Assembly (NCBI GenBank): GCA_934615635.1
Contig: CAKTTT010000124.1
Coordinates: 1 to 7,250, forward strand
Length of the DNA stretch: 7,250 nt
Direction of reading: 5' to 3'
DNA from: an uncultured Eubacteriales bacterium
GTDB lineage: Bacteria > Bacillota > Clostridia > Oscillospirales > Acutalibacteraceae
Part shown: piece by piece, positions 1-6,424 of the stretch
Layout: every line of letters begins with the position of its first letter
How positions within the stretch are numbered: position 1 is the stretch's first letter
The notes under the pieces: generated by a model
Told to the model about the DNA's origin: nothing
Seen by the model: only the letters and a program-made list of their open reading frames with translations
Databases searched by the model: none
Program-made: the position numbers and the translations under genes

Positions 1-2756
1 ACCCGGCCCCGGAGCTGATGGAGCTGGGACAGGCCGAACCGGTCGGCGTTTTCAATAATGAGGGTGTTGACGTTGGGGATATCCACCCCCGTCTCGATGA
101 TGGTGGTGCACACCAGGATGTCCAGCTCATGCTCCAGCACCTGCCGCCAGATATCCGAGAGCTGCTCCTCGGTCATTTTGCCGTGGGCGAAGCCCACCCG
201 GGCCTCGGGCAGGCGCATCTGGATCCCCGCCGCACATCGCTCGATGGTTTCCACCCGGTTGTGGAGGTAGTACACCTGGCCGCCCCGGCGCAGTTCCCGC
301 CGGATGGCATCGATGAGGATGCCGTTGTCGTGCTCCAGCACATAGGTCTGCACCGGCCGGCGGTCCTGGGGCGCTTCTTCGATGACCGACATATCCCGTA
401 TGCCGCTCATGGCCATGTTCAGCGTCCGGGGGATGGGGGTGGCAGAAAGGGTGAGAACGTCCACGTTGGGGGCCAGTTCTTTCACCCGTTCCTTCTGGGC
501 CACGCCGAACCGCTGCTCCTCATCCACGATGAAGAGCCCCAGATCGTGGAACTTCACATCCTTGGAAAGCATCCGATGGGTGCCCACCAGAATATCCACC
601 TCTCCCCGGGCGGTGCGGCGCAGGATGTCCTCCTGCTGCTTGGGCGTGCGGAAGCGGGAGAGCATCTCCACCTGAACGGGGAAACCTTCGAACCGCCGCA
701 CGATGGTGTTGTAGTGCTGAAAGGCCAGGATGGTGGTGGGGACAAGCAGGACGCACTGCTTGCTTTGGGAAACACACTTGAAAGCGGCCCGCAGCGCCAC
801 CTCCGTTTTACCGAAGCCCACGTCCCCGCACAGCAGCCGGTCCATGGGGACCGAACGCTCCATATCCCCCTTGATCTCGTCGATGCAGCGTAGCTGATCC
901 TCCGTTTCCTCGTATTCGAACCGCCGCTCAAAGTCGTACTGCCATTCCCCGTCCGGCTCAAAGGCAAAGCCGGGGGTGGCCATCCGCTTGGCGTAAAGGG
1001 CGATCAGCTCCTTGGCGATATCCTTGACGGCCGAGCGCACCCGGGCTTTGGTTTTCTGCCACTCCTGTCCTCCCAACCGGTGCAGCTTGACCTTCACCTC
1101 GTCCTTGGTGCCGATATACTTGGACACCAGATCGAGCTGGGTGACGGGGACGTATAGGGTGTCCCCTTTGTCGTACTGCAGCTTGATGTAATCCTTTACC
1201 ACGCCCTGGACCTCAAGCTGGTGGATGCCCTGATACAGGCCGATTCCATGGGCGGCGTGAACCACGTAGTCCCCCACGGTCAGCTCGGACAGGCTGTGGA
1301 TCTCCGCGCCCTTGTCCCGCTTTACCCGGCGGCTTTTCCGTCTGGCGGCGGACACCCGGCCGTGGGTGATGACCGAAAAACCGGCGTCGGGGAAATCGAA
1401 GCCTGCGGACAGGCCGCCCTGCATCACCAGGATCCGCCCCTTTACCGGCGCTTCCGGGGCGGGGGCATACAGAGCGGGCAGTTCCCGCTTGACCAGATCC
1501 TCCGCCAGGGTTTGCGCCGCTTTTTCCTCCGCCCCGGCCAGCACGACGGCCGCCTGCCCCCGGTGAAGGATATCCTGCAGGTCATCGGCGAGGATATCGA
1601 TGCCCCCCGACCACACCGGAAGCTGCCGGGCGTTGAGATTGTACAGCGCCCGGAGGGGAAGCTCCTGCCCGGAGCGGGCAAAAGCCTCCAACAGCAGGCA
1701 GCCGCTCCGTTCCAGCGACAGGGCGATGCCGTCCCATTCCAGGGCGTAGTCCGTCAGCCCCCGGCAAAGCTGGCCTTCCTCCAACAGGGTTTCAATGTCC
1801 TGATGAAGCTGCCAGTGGGCGGTGCGCACCCGTTCCCGCACCTTCCCCAGCTCGGAAACGAACACCAGGGCGTCGGGCCCGGCGTAATCGAACAGGGTGG
1901 CGGGCTGCGCGTAAATAAGCGGTATGTATTTATCCAGGGAGGCGGGCAGGCCCCCTCCCCGGAGCCGGTCGACGTCCGCCAGCAGGTTCTGCCGCTGCGC
2001 CGCCGAGCCCTTGCCCCGCAAACCGGAAGCCAGGGCCTCGATTTTGTCCGCCAGGGCGGGCCCGTCATCGTATAGGATTTCCGCCGCCGGAGGGATGGCC
2101 ACCGCCTTGAGCGGATCCGTCCGCCGCTGGGTCATCCGGTCAAAGTAGGAGAGGGTATCCACCGTATCCCCCCACAGTTCCGCTCGTACCGGCGCGGGGC
2201 TGTCGGCGGGATACACATCCACGATCCCGCCCCGGACGGCGAACTGGCCCGCGCCCTCGATCTGATCGCAGCGTTCGTATCCGGCGGCGGCGAGGGCCGC
2301 CGCGAGGTCCTTCACCGGCAGCGGGCCGCCCGCCGTCAGCCGCAGGGTATGAGACAGCAGTGTCTCAGGCGGCAGGGTGTACTGGGCCGCGGCGTCCACG
2401 CAGGCCACCACACAGTCGAAATCCTCCGCCGCCATTCTGGACAGGACCCCCAGGCGCATCTGCTCGTATTCCCGGGAGGTGGATTCCACCCGCCGCAGGG
2501 ACAGATCCCGGGCGGGCAGAAACAGCGGGCGGTTCCCCAGGGCCTCCAGATCCTCGCAGACCCGGGTCGCCTCCGCCTCGTCCGCCACCAGCAAAAGCGA
2601 CCGGCGGCCCAGCGTGGCCGCCAGCGCATGGATCATCAGCACCTTGTGAATATGCCCCAAGCCGGTCAGCCCGGCCGGCAGCCGGCCCGCGCGGATATCC
2701 CCGCACAGCGATTTATAGGCCGGCAGAGCCGCCAGCCCCCGTTCAAAAACCCCCAT
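1..2756 (-). CDS. mfd: Transcription-repair coupling factor Mfd (partial, C-terminus beyond the left edge)
   Basis: Mfd is a DNA translocase that pushes or removes RNA polymerase stalled at DNA lesions and recruits UvrA for nucleotide excision repair in the cytoplasm. The frame is open for 918 codons from the ATG at 2756 to the left edge. Seen in order: a UvrB-like N-terminal module with a degenerate P-loop (TGLG near residue 30, no GKT) and the signature GGIVD at 176-180; the RNA polymerase interaction (CarD-like) domain beginning at GDYVVH, 495-500; then the superfamily 2 helicase motor with Walker A GDVGFGKTE (644-652), DEEQ box (745-748), SATPIPRT motif, ETGVDIPN (D892) and the start of motif VI (QLRGR) at the edge. 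Family members are about 1150-1180 residues, so roughly 250 C-terminal residues are missing. All motifs lie in one frame, so there is no frameshift. AAGG lies just before the ATG. It follows pth by 58 bases with no terminator, so the two are probably cotranscribed. Confidence 0.97.
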   Translation of the reverse strand, partial: MGVFERGLAALPAYKSLCGDIRAGRLPAGLTGLGHIHKVLMIHALAATLGRRSLLLVADEAEATRVCEDLEALGNRPLFLPARDLSLRRVESTSREYEQMRLGVLSRMAAEDFDCVVACVDAAAQYTLPPETLLSHTLRLTAGGPLPVKDLAAALAAAGYERCDQIEGAGQFAVRGGIVDVYPADSPAPVRAELWGDTVDTLSYFDRMTQRRTDPLKAVAIPPAAEILYDDGPALADKIEALASGLRGKGSAAQRQNLLADVDRLRGGGLPASLDKYIPLIYAQPATLFDYAGPDALVFVSELGKVRERVRTAHWQLHQDIETLLEEGQLCRGLTDYALEWDGIALSLERSGCLLLEAFARSGQELPLRALYNLNARQLPVWSGGIDILADDLQDILHRGQAAVVLAGAEEKAAQTLAEDLVKRELPALYAPAPEAPVKGRILVMQGGLSAGFDFPDAGFSVITHGRVSAARRKSRRVKRDKGAEIHSLSELTVGDYVVHAAHGIGLYQGIHQLEVQGVVKDYIKLQYDKGDTLYVPVTQLDLVSKYIGTKDEVKVKLHRLGGQEWQKTKARVRSAVKDIAKELIALYAKRMATPGFAFEPDGEWQYDFERRFEYEETEDQLRCIDEIKGDMERSVPMDRLLCGDVGFGKTEVALRAAFKCVSQSKQCVLLVPTTILAFQHYNTIVRRFEGFPVQVEMLSRFRTPKQQEDILRRTARGEVDILVGTHRMLSKDVKFHDLGLFIVDEEQRFGVAQKERVKELAPNVDVLTLSATPIPRTLNMAMSGIRDMSVIEEAPQDRRPVQTYVLEHDNGILIDAIRRELRRGGQVYYLHNRVETIERCAAGIQMRLPEARVGFAHGKMTEEQLSDIWRQVLEHELDILVCTTIIETGVDIPNVNTLIIENADRFGLSQLHQLRGR

Positions 2757-2800
2757 TATCCTTGGTCCATCCTTTCGGCGCATTGGCCTGCTTTCGTCCA

Positions 2801-2822
2801 TTTTCAGCCGGTTTTCAGCCGG
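2801..2822. repeat. 11-bp perfect tandem direct repeat at the pth stop codon
   Basis: The unit TTTTCAGCCGG occurs twice back to back (2801-2811 and 2812-2822). The right copy contains the pth stop codon (TGA on the minus strand, 2815-2817); the left copy lies just downstream in the pth-mfd spacer. Loss of one copy would leave the Pth C-terminus unchanged, so it looks like a neutral slippage duplication. Confidence 0.85.
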
Positions 2823-3414
2823 AATACCGGTTCATCGCTTCCTCCATCCGCCCCTGCACGATCAGCTCGGCCGCCTCGGCCGCGTGATGCGCCGCCTGCA
2901 CCATGCCGGGCGCTTCCTCCTTGGTGAAGCGGGAAAGCACCCAGGCGGCGAGATCGTAATCCGGGTGTGGCTTGGCGCCCACCCCCAGCTTGATCCGGGG
3001 GAACTGGTCGCTGCCGGACAGAGTGATGATGCTGCGCATCCCCTTCTGCCCGCCGTCGCTGCCCTTTCGGCGCAGGCGGATCACCCCCACCGGCAGGGAG
3101 ATGTCGTCCATCATCACCAGCACCCTTTCCGGCGGCAGCTTGTAAAACCGCATGGCCTCGCACACCGCCTCCCCGCTGAGGTTCATAAAGGTTTGGGGCA
3201 TCAGCAGCAGCGCCCGCTTTTCCCCGATAACGGCTTCCCCGCAATAGGATTTGAACCGCACCCGCGTCACCGGAACGCCCAGCCTTTCGGCCAGCGCCTC
3301 CAGCGCCATGAAGCCGGCGTTATGCCGGGTGCCCTCGTACTGTTTGCCCGGGTTACCCAAGCCCGCCACGATAAAGTCCACCGGACCCGCGGATCGCTGC
3401 TTTTTGAAAAACAT
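2815..3414 (-). CDS. pth: Peptidyl-tRNA hydrolase Pth
   Basis: Pth cleaves the ester bond of peptidyl-tRNAs released from stalled ribosomes and so recycles tRNA in the cytoplasm. The protein is 199 residues, close to the usual 190-200. Seen: AGLGNPG with N21; TRHNAGF with the catalytic-type histidine H31; TFMNLSG with N78; MDDISLPVG with D103; and the C-terminal FPRIKLGVG. These match the E. coli residues N10, H20, N68 and D93. One departure is that the loop usually reading GGHNG reads GGQKG (Q123, K124), so the positions of E. coli H113 and N114 are changed. The ATG start has AGGGGG at 3423-3428, 8 bases upstream. The gene precedes mfd, a common Firmicutes arrangement. I found no clear promoter in the 144 bases upstream, so it may depend on read-through from the PHP phosphatase gene. 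The identification is secure. Confidence 0.96.
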   Translation of the reverse strand: MFFKKQRSAGPVDFIVAGLGNPGKQYEGTRHNAGFMALEALAERLGVPVTRVRFKSYCGEAVIGEKRALLLMPQTFMNLSGEAVCEAMRFYKLPPERVLVMMDDISLPVGVIRLRRKGSDGGQKGMRSIITLSGSDQFPRIKLGVGAKPHPDYDLAAWVLSRFTKEEAPGMVQAAHHAAEAAELIVQGRMEEAMNRYSG

Positions 3415-3450
3415 GGACGATTCCCCCTATAGCCTTTCTGTCCCCATCGG

Positions 3451-3469
3451 CGGCGCGGCGCCGTTTTTT
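3451..3469 (+). terminator. Terminator-like hairpin plus T6, oriented rightward (antisense to pth leader)
   Basis: CGGCG-CGG-CGCCG (3451-3463) forms a 5-bp GC stem with a 3-base loop, followed directly by six T (3464-3469) on the plus strand. This is the form of an intrinsic terminator, but there is no plus-strand gene to its left. It could stop antisense transcription, or be chance in GC-rich DNA. The stem is short. Confidence 0.3.
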
Positions 3470-3481
3470 CATTGAACAAAC

Positions 3482-3516
3482 CTTCAAGCCGGGAGGGGAG
3501 ACCCGCCCGGCTGAAG
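3482..3516 (-). terminator. Hairpin downstream of the PHP phosphatase gene (possible weak terminator)
   Basis: CTTCA plus GCCGGG (one bulged A at 3487) pairs with CCCGGC plus TGAAG, giving 11 bp, and an inner GGG/CCC pairing can extend it. On the minus strand the hairpin is followed by GTTTGTTC, an imperfect U tract. It lies 43 bases after the phosphatase stop and 68 bases before pth, so it may partly terminate phosphatase transcripts or shape the pth leader. A second compact hairpin (7 bp with one G-T pair, TAG loop) at 3537-3553 has no T tract. Confidence 0.4.
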
Positions 3517-3558
3517 AGATACTCCTGATAAGAATTGCCGCCGTAGCGGTGGCTTCCG

Positions 3559-4278
3559 TTAAACGCGGAAGCCCGCCTGCTCCATGCCCGCTTCCAAGGC
3601 GGAGAGCAGCGGCGTCAGGCTGTTTTTCCGGAACAGCAGCTCCGCCTCGTCGAAGTTGGGGCGGCGTTTCTCGGTATTGTGGGCGTCGCTGCCCGGCAGC
3701 AGGGGATAGCCCTCCTTGGCCAGGCGCAGCACGAATTTCCGCGCCGCCCGGTCGGCCAGTGCTTCCATGTTGATCTGGTACAGACAATCGGAAAAGGAAA
3801 AAAGCGCGGCGTAATCCTCCCGGGTGTACCAGTCCAGATAGCGGTCCACATGGGCGATCACCGGCGTGACCCTCATGCCGTAAGCGATATTCTGGATTTT
3901 TTCCATCATCCAGGGCTTGTAGGACTGCCGGGGCATCTCCACCAGCAGCAGCCGGGTGCCCTCCAGACAGAGCGGCTCCAGGCCCTTTTCCGGCAGCGCC
4001 TGCTCCAGGTAGATCTCCGCGCCCAGCCGGACCGGCGGCGTGCCGGCGGCGACAGCTTTCAACGTCTCGGCGGCCTGCGCACGGCGGGCGAGGAAAGAAG
4101 CGGGGCTTTCCCGGTGGGGGATATAGTGAGAGGTGGCGAAAACCAGCCCCACCCCCTGCTCCCCCAGGGTGCGCAGCATGGAGGCGCCCATCTCCGGGCT
4201 TTTGGCGCCGTCGTCCATTCCGGGCAGCACATGGGTGTGAAAATCCACCCAGGTCATCTTCTGATCGCGATACTTCAC
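3559..4278 (-). CDS. CpsB/YwqE-type PHP-domain phosphatase (protein-tyrosine phosphatase family)
   Basis: This resembles the manganese-dependent PHP phosphatases (CpsB, CapC, YwqE) that dephosphorylate bacterial tyrosine kinases controlling capsule or exopolysaccharide synthesis. The metal-ligand pattern is complete: DFHTH (H14, H16) in the family signature HVLPGMDDG; H51 in TSHY; E88 in GAEI; E114 in LLVEMP; H143 in IAHVDRY; D198 and H200 in GSDAHN. Length from the chosen start is 239 residues, against about 240-255 in the family. I chose GTG at 4278 because AGGAGG (4287-4292) sits 8 bases upstream and the promoter at 4312-4340 lies just beyond. The same frame extends to an ATG at 4428, but that would start upstream of the promoter. 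An internal ATG at 4257 lacks a ribosome binding site. There is no signal peptide, so it is cytoplasmic. No tyrosine kinase or Wzz-like partner is visible. Histidinol phosphatase of the PHP family is a less likely alternative. Confidence 0.88.
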   Translation of the reverse strand: MKYRDQKMTWVDFHTHVLPGMDDGAKSPEMGASMLRTLGEQGVGLVFATSHYIPHRESPASFLARRAQAAETLKAVAAGTPPVRLGAEIYLEQALPEKGLEPLCLEGTRLLLVEMPRQSYKPWMMEKIQNIAYGMRVTPVIAHVDRYLDWYTREDYAALFSFSDCLYQINMEALADRAARKFVLRLAKEGYPLLPGSDAHNTEKRRPNFDEAELLFRKNSLTPLLSALEAGMEQAGFRV

Positions 4279-4286
4279 GTCGCCAT

Positions 4287-4292
4287 CCTCCT
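4287..4292 (-). promoter_or_regulatory. Ribosome binding site that fixes the GTG start of the PHP phosphatase
   Basis: The minus strand reads AGGAGG, then 8 bases, then GTG at 4278. An ATG immediately after AGGAGG opens a frame that stops after three codons, so it is not the start. Confidence 0.85.
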
Positions 4293-4311
4293 TTTCGCTT
4301 ACTGAACTCTG

Positions 4312-4340
4312 ATTATACCGGCTTCCCTTTCCCGCGTCAA
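4312..4340 (-). promoter_or_regulatory. Sigma-A/sigma-70 type promoter for the PHP phosphatase gene
   Basis: On the minus strand, TTGACG (4335-4340) is separated by exactly 17 bases from a perfect TATAAT (4312-4317). Predicted transcription begins near 4305, giving a leader of about 27 bases before the GTG at 4278. With no clear pth promoter, this may also drive pth and mfd. A small inverted repeat, CGGGA-AATA-TCCCG at 4343-4356, abuts the -35 element and could be an operator. Confidence 0.85.
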
Positions 4341-4429
4341 GGCGGGAAATATCCCGTGGAGGCCCTGCAGCGGCGGAAAATTCCGGCCGGGGGCGTATAC
4401 GGTCGCAAGTTGTCTCTTTATGAAGCAAT

Positions 4430-4458
4430 ACGGCCCTCCGTCTTGGACGGAGGGCCGT
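4430..4458 (-). terminator. Strong hairpin at the end of the sugar transferase gene
   Basis: ACGGCCCTCCGT and its exact reverse complement form a perfect 12-bp stem with a 5-base loop, starting 7 bases after the transferase stop codon. The flank on the minus strand is ATTGCTTC, so the U tract is poor; on the plus strand it is TGTAACC. Position and strength suggest a transcript end or an RNA-stabilising structure separating the transferase from the phosphatase promoter. Confidence 0.65.
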
Positions 4459-4465
4459 TGTAACC

Positions 4466-5140
4466 TTACATGGAGCCTTTTCCCAGCAGGACCACCCGCA
4501 CGGTAAGGAACAGGATCTTGATATCCGTTTTCAAGCTGCGTTCCCGGATATATTTCAGATCCATTTCCACCCATTCCTCAAAGGTGGTGTCCTCTCCCTT
4601 AGTCGCTTGCCAGAAGCAGGTCAGCCCGGGAGTAACGCCCAGACGGCGCATTTGATAGGGCGTATACACCGCCACCTCGTTGGGGAGAGGCGGACGGGGC
4701 CCCACCAGCGACATCTCCCCCCTCAGGATGTTGATGAGCTGGGGGAGCTCGTCGATGCAGGTTTTGCGAATGAAGCGGCCCACCCGGGTCACCCGGGGAT
4801 CGTGGGTAATCTTGAAGGTGGGGCCGTCCCGCTCGTTAAGGGCGGCCAACCGTTCCAACTGCTGTTCCGCATCCACGCACATACTGCGGAATTTATACAT
4901 TTTAAAGGGCTTACCGTTTTTGCCAATGCGCTTCTGGCTGTAAAAGGCCGGCCCTTTGGAATCCAGCCGGATAGCCACCGCCGTGATCAAAAACAGCGGA
5001 GACAGAATCACCAGACCACACAACGACAATACAATATCAAAAAAACGTTTGGCGACGTCATAAGGCCGTCTTTCAATCTTGGTTGCCTGAATGGCTGCCG
5101 CCTTCATCGGCCTATCATAAAGAACCTGCTCGTCCCGCAA
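4466..5140 (-). CDS. Small monotopic sugar-phosphate transferase (bacterial sugar transferase family)
   Basis: Enzymes of this family move a sugar-1-phosphate from a UDP-sugar to undecaprenyl phosphate at the inner membrane face, the first membrane step of capsule, exopolysaccharide or glycoprotein glycan synthesis. The protein is 224 residues, the catalytic core only (PglC-like size), without the extra N-terminal membrane segments of WbaP/WcaJ types. Seen: KRFFD before a hydrophobic segment at about 36-58 with the helix-breaking S47-P48; GPAFYSQKRIGKNGKPF; KFRSM (83-87); the catalytic dyad D130-E131 in DELPQL; SLVGPRP (144-150); and GVTPGLT (168-174). The sugar used cannot be read from sequence. 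The start is TTG at 5140 because AGGAGG (5149-5154) is 8 bases upstream; the in-frame ATG at 5107 has a poor site. Its own promoter (5313-5341) and a downstream hairpin suggest a single-gene unit. No other glycan genes except the PHP phosphatase are nearby. Confidence 0.93.
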   Translation of the reverse strand: MRDEQVLYDRPMKAAAIQATKIERRPYDVAKRFFDIVLSLCGLVILSPLFLITAVAIRLDSKGPAFYSQKRIGKNGKPFKMYKFRSMCVDAEQQLERLAALNERDGPTFKITHDPRVTRVGRFIRKTCIDELPQLINILRGEMSLVGPRPPLPNEVAVYTPYQMRRLGVTPGLTCFWQATKGEDTTFEEWVEMDLKYIRERSLKTDIKILFLTVRVVLLGKGSM

Positions 5141-5148
5141 AATGGAAA

Positions 5149-5154
5149 CCTCCT
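5149..5154 (-). promoter_or_regulatory. Ribosome binding site that fixes the TTG start of the sugar transferase
   Basis: AGGAGG on the minus strand lies 8 bases before the TTG at 5140. No ATG or GTG in the correct frame is as well placed. Confidence 0.8.
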
Positions 5155-5248
5155 CCCAGGCTGTTCCGCCCGTTCTTCCCCGTTGCCTATTTTCCCAGCG
5201 CCCGCCGCCGGAGGACCCGGGCCGGGCAAGATCGCTGCGTCAGGCTTC

Positions 5249-5279
5249 CGACGGCATTGTTGAGTATGGCAAGCCGTCG
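5249..5279 (-). promoter_or_regulatory. Hairpin in the sugar transferase leader
   Basis: CGACGGC and GCCGTCG form a perfect 7-bp stem that can extend by TTG/CAA past one bulged base, enclosing a loop of about 10 bases. It lies in the predicted 165-base leader and is not followed by a T tract on the minus strand, so it is not a simple attenuator terminator. It does not match a riboswitch class I recognise. Confidence 0.35.
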
Positions 5280-5280
5280 T

Positions 5281-5295
5281 TTAACCTGCAGTTAA
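5281..5295. repeat. Inverted repeat TTAAC-N5-GTTAA (possible operator)
   Basis: TTAAC (5281-5285) and GTTAA (5291-5295) are separated by CTGCA. It falls about 10-25 bases downstream of the predicted minus-strand transcription start and overlaps the -35 of the candidate plus-strand promoter, a position where a bound repressor would block transcription. Operator function is inference from placement only. Confidence 0.35.
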
Positions 5296-5320
5296 CACAA
5301 TCACTACCTGCGATTATAAT
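5292..5320 (+). promoter_or_regulatory. Overlapping candidate promoter on the plus strand
   Basis: TTAACA (5292-5297), a 17-base spacer, and TATAAT (5315-5320). Its -10 shares the palindromic core ATTATAAT with the minus-strand promoter. No gene lies downstream on the plus strand before the antisense of the serine hydrolase, so any product would be a non-coding or antisense RNA, or the match may be a by-product of the palindrome. Confidence 0.35.
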
Positions 5321-5341
5321 GAATTTTGCATATTTAGTCAA
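5313..5341 (-). promoter_or_regulatory. Sigma-A/sigma-70 type promoter for the sugar transferase gene
   Basis: On the minus strand, TTGACT (5336-5341) is followed after exactly 17 bases by a perfect TATAAT (5313-5318), in AT-rich DNA. Predicted start is near 5306, giving a leader of about 165 bases before the TTG start. Confidence 0.85.
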
Positions 5342-5555
5342 TGATAAAGAATGGAATTGCCTGTTTTTTATGGTACGTCCCAGTTTTCTGCCGAATTAAC
5401 TTTCCGAAACTGTTCGTTTTTTCAACAAACGCCCCATTTTTTGGTGGATCATATCCATATGCAGGAAAAGACGCGGGAATGTCTGCCGGAATATAGGAAG
5501 AGGGGGGCTCTGTAATGGAAAGTGTTGACAAAACAGGCAAAATCTATGCATTACT

Positions 5556-6416
5556 TTAGGGAAGCAGCCCGGCCCGGCGCAGCAGCGCCTGGTAATCAAA
5601 GGCTTCCAGATAGGCGTGGGCAGCCAGAATCAGCTTTTCCCCGGGGTAAACGCGGACCGTCTGGCCGTGGGCGCCGTTCATTTCAAAGCCGTCGGGATGA
5701 ATCCAGAAGCCGTAGCCGTAAGCCGCCTCCGGCGTTTGACGGCGGGTGGCCTCCTCCGCCCAATGGGAGGAAAAGATCCGCTCGCCCTGCCATTGACCGC
5801 GTTGCAGATACAGCAGCCCCAGCTTGGCCATGTCCGCGGTGGAGATATACAGCCCGGTGGCCCCCATGGTTTCTCCGCGGGGGCAGGTTTCCCAGGCGCA
5901 GCCGACAATATCCAGCGGGACAAACAGGGTTTCCTGCAAAAAGGCCAGCAGCGACCGGCCGGTAGCCCGGTGAAGAAGACAGGAAAGAAGATAGTAATGG
6001 GTATTGCTGTAGCAAAACCGTTCCCCCGGCTCATAGGCCAGGGGGCGGGAAAGGATCAGGCGCGCCCAGTTCCTTTCCGGATAGGTATAACGGTCCGCCT
6101 CAAACAGATACCCTTCCGCGTTTCCCATGGTATGGGTCAGCAGATGCCGAACGCGCACCCGCCGAAGCCGGTCGTCGAAAGCGGAGGGGAGCTCCGCCTC
6201 CAGATAGGGCAGGATGGGATCCTCCAGCGACAGCAGTCCTTGATCGCAGGCTATGCCTACGGCGGTGGCGGTGAAGCTTTTGGAGATGGAGTAGCAGTTG
6301 AGACAAGTGGAGGCGGGACGAAGGACGGCCTCCTCCCAGAGGGAGCCTCTCACCAGCACCAGCCGAAAAATATTCGCCTCTTCTTGGAGGATATCCTTCC
6401 GCAGGCGCTGAATCAC
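5556..6416 (-). CDS. Beta-lactamase-fold serine hydrolase (class C/S12-like family)
   Basis: Proteins of this fold are penicillin-binding-protein-like or esterase-like serine hydrolases; the substrate cannot be told here. Numbering from the upstream ATG at 6458 (300 residues): active-site SxxK is S57-I-S-K60; the second motif is Y150-S-N152; HGQ at 264-266 sits where the KTG-type third motif falls; HLLTHTMG (105-112) and TGLYISTADMAKLGLLYL (201-218) are typical of the family. No signal peptide or membrane segment is seen, so it appears cytoplasmic, unlike true secreted beta-lactamases. I prefer GTG at 6416 (286 residues). It has an AAGGAGAGG site whose nearest edge is 8 bases upstream, and it lies downstream of a candidate promoter (6457-6485). 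The ATG at 6458 has no ribosome binding site and overlaps the predicted -10. It is divergent from rubrerythrin. Nothing suggests antibiotic resistance. Confidence 0.87.
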   Translation of the reverse strand: MIQRLRKDILQEEANIFRLVLVRGSLWEEAVLRPASTCLNCYSISKSFTATAVGIACDQGLLSLEDPILPYLEAELPSAFDDRLRRVRVRHLLTHTMGNAEGYLFEADRYTYPERNWARLILSRPLAYEPGERFCYSNTHYYLLSCLLHRATGRSLLAFLQETLFVPLDIVGCAWETCPRGETMGATGLYISTADMAKLGLLYLQRGQWQGERIFSSHWAEEATRRQTPEAAYGYGFWIHPDGFEMNGAHGQTVRVYPGEKLILAAHAYLEAFDYQALLRRAGLLP

Positions 6417-6424
6417 GCGTTTTC

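Larger units (their letters stand above)
5141..5555. other. AT-rich intergenic region of about 415 bases
   Basis: It lies between the sugar transferase start and the serine hydrolase stop. Part 5141-5305 is the predicted transferase leader, GC-rich and with a hairpin at 5249-5279. Part 5292-5341 holds the promoters. Part 5342-5555 is AT-rich, with no convincing gene on either strand and no clear terminator for the hydrolase. Short frames here (5334-5540 minus, 5341-5496 plus) lack ribosome binding sites and recognisable protein features. Confidence 0.6.

Noticed and set aside
18..2075. Long plus-strand frames opposite mfd (for example 18-893 and 1221-2075).
   Set aside because: They are antisense shadows in GC-rich coding DNA; the minus-strand Mfd frame is continuous with all its motifs.
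4279..4428. N-terminal extension of the PHP phosphatase to an ATG at 4428.
   Set aside because: It would start upstream of the predicted promoter, has no ribosome binding site, and the added 50 residues match nothing in the family, whereas the GTG start gives the family's usual length.
5341..5496. Small plus-strand frame of 51 residues after the candidate plus promoter.
   Set aside because: No ribosome binding site before the ATG and no protein-like pattern; more likely non-coding.
5525..5530. Perfect TTGACA on the plus strand near the hydrolase 3' end.
   Set aside because: No acceptable -10 at 16-18 bases; the nearest TATGCA is too close and CATTAC is weak.
5334..5540. Small minus-strand frame of 68 residues (TTG start) in the AT-rich gap.
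   Set aside because: No ribosome binding site, no recognisable features, and it overlaps the sugar transferase promoter.
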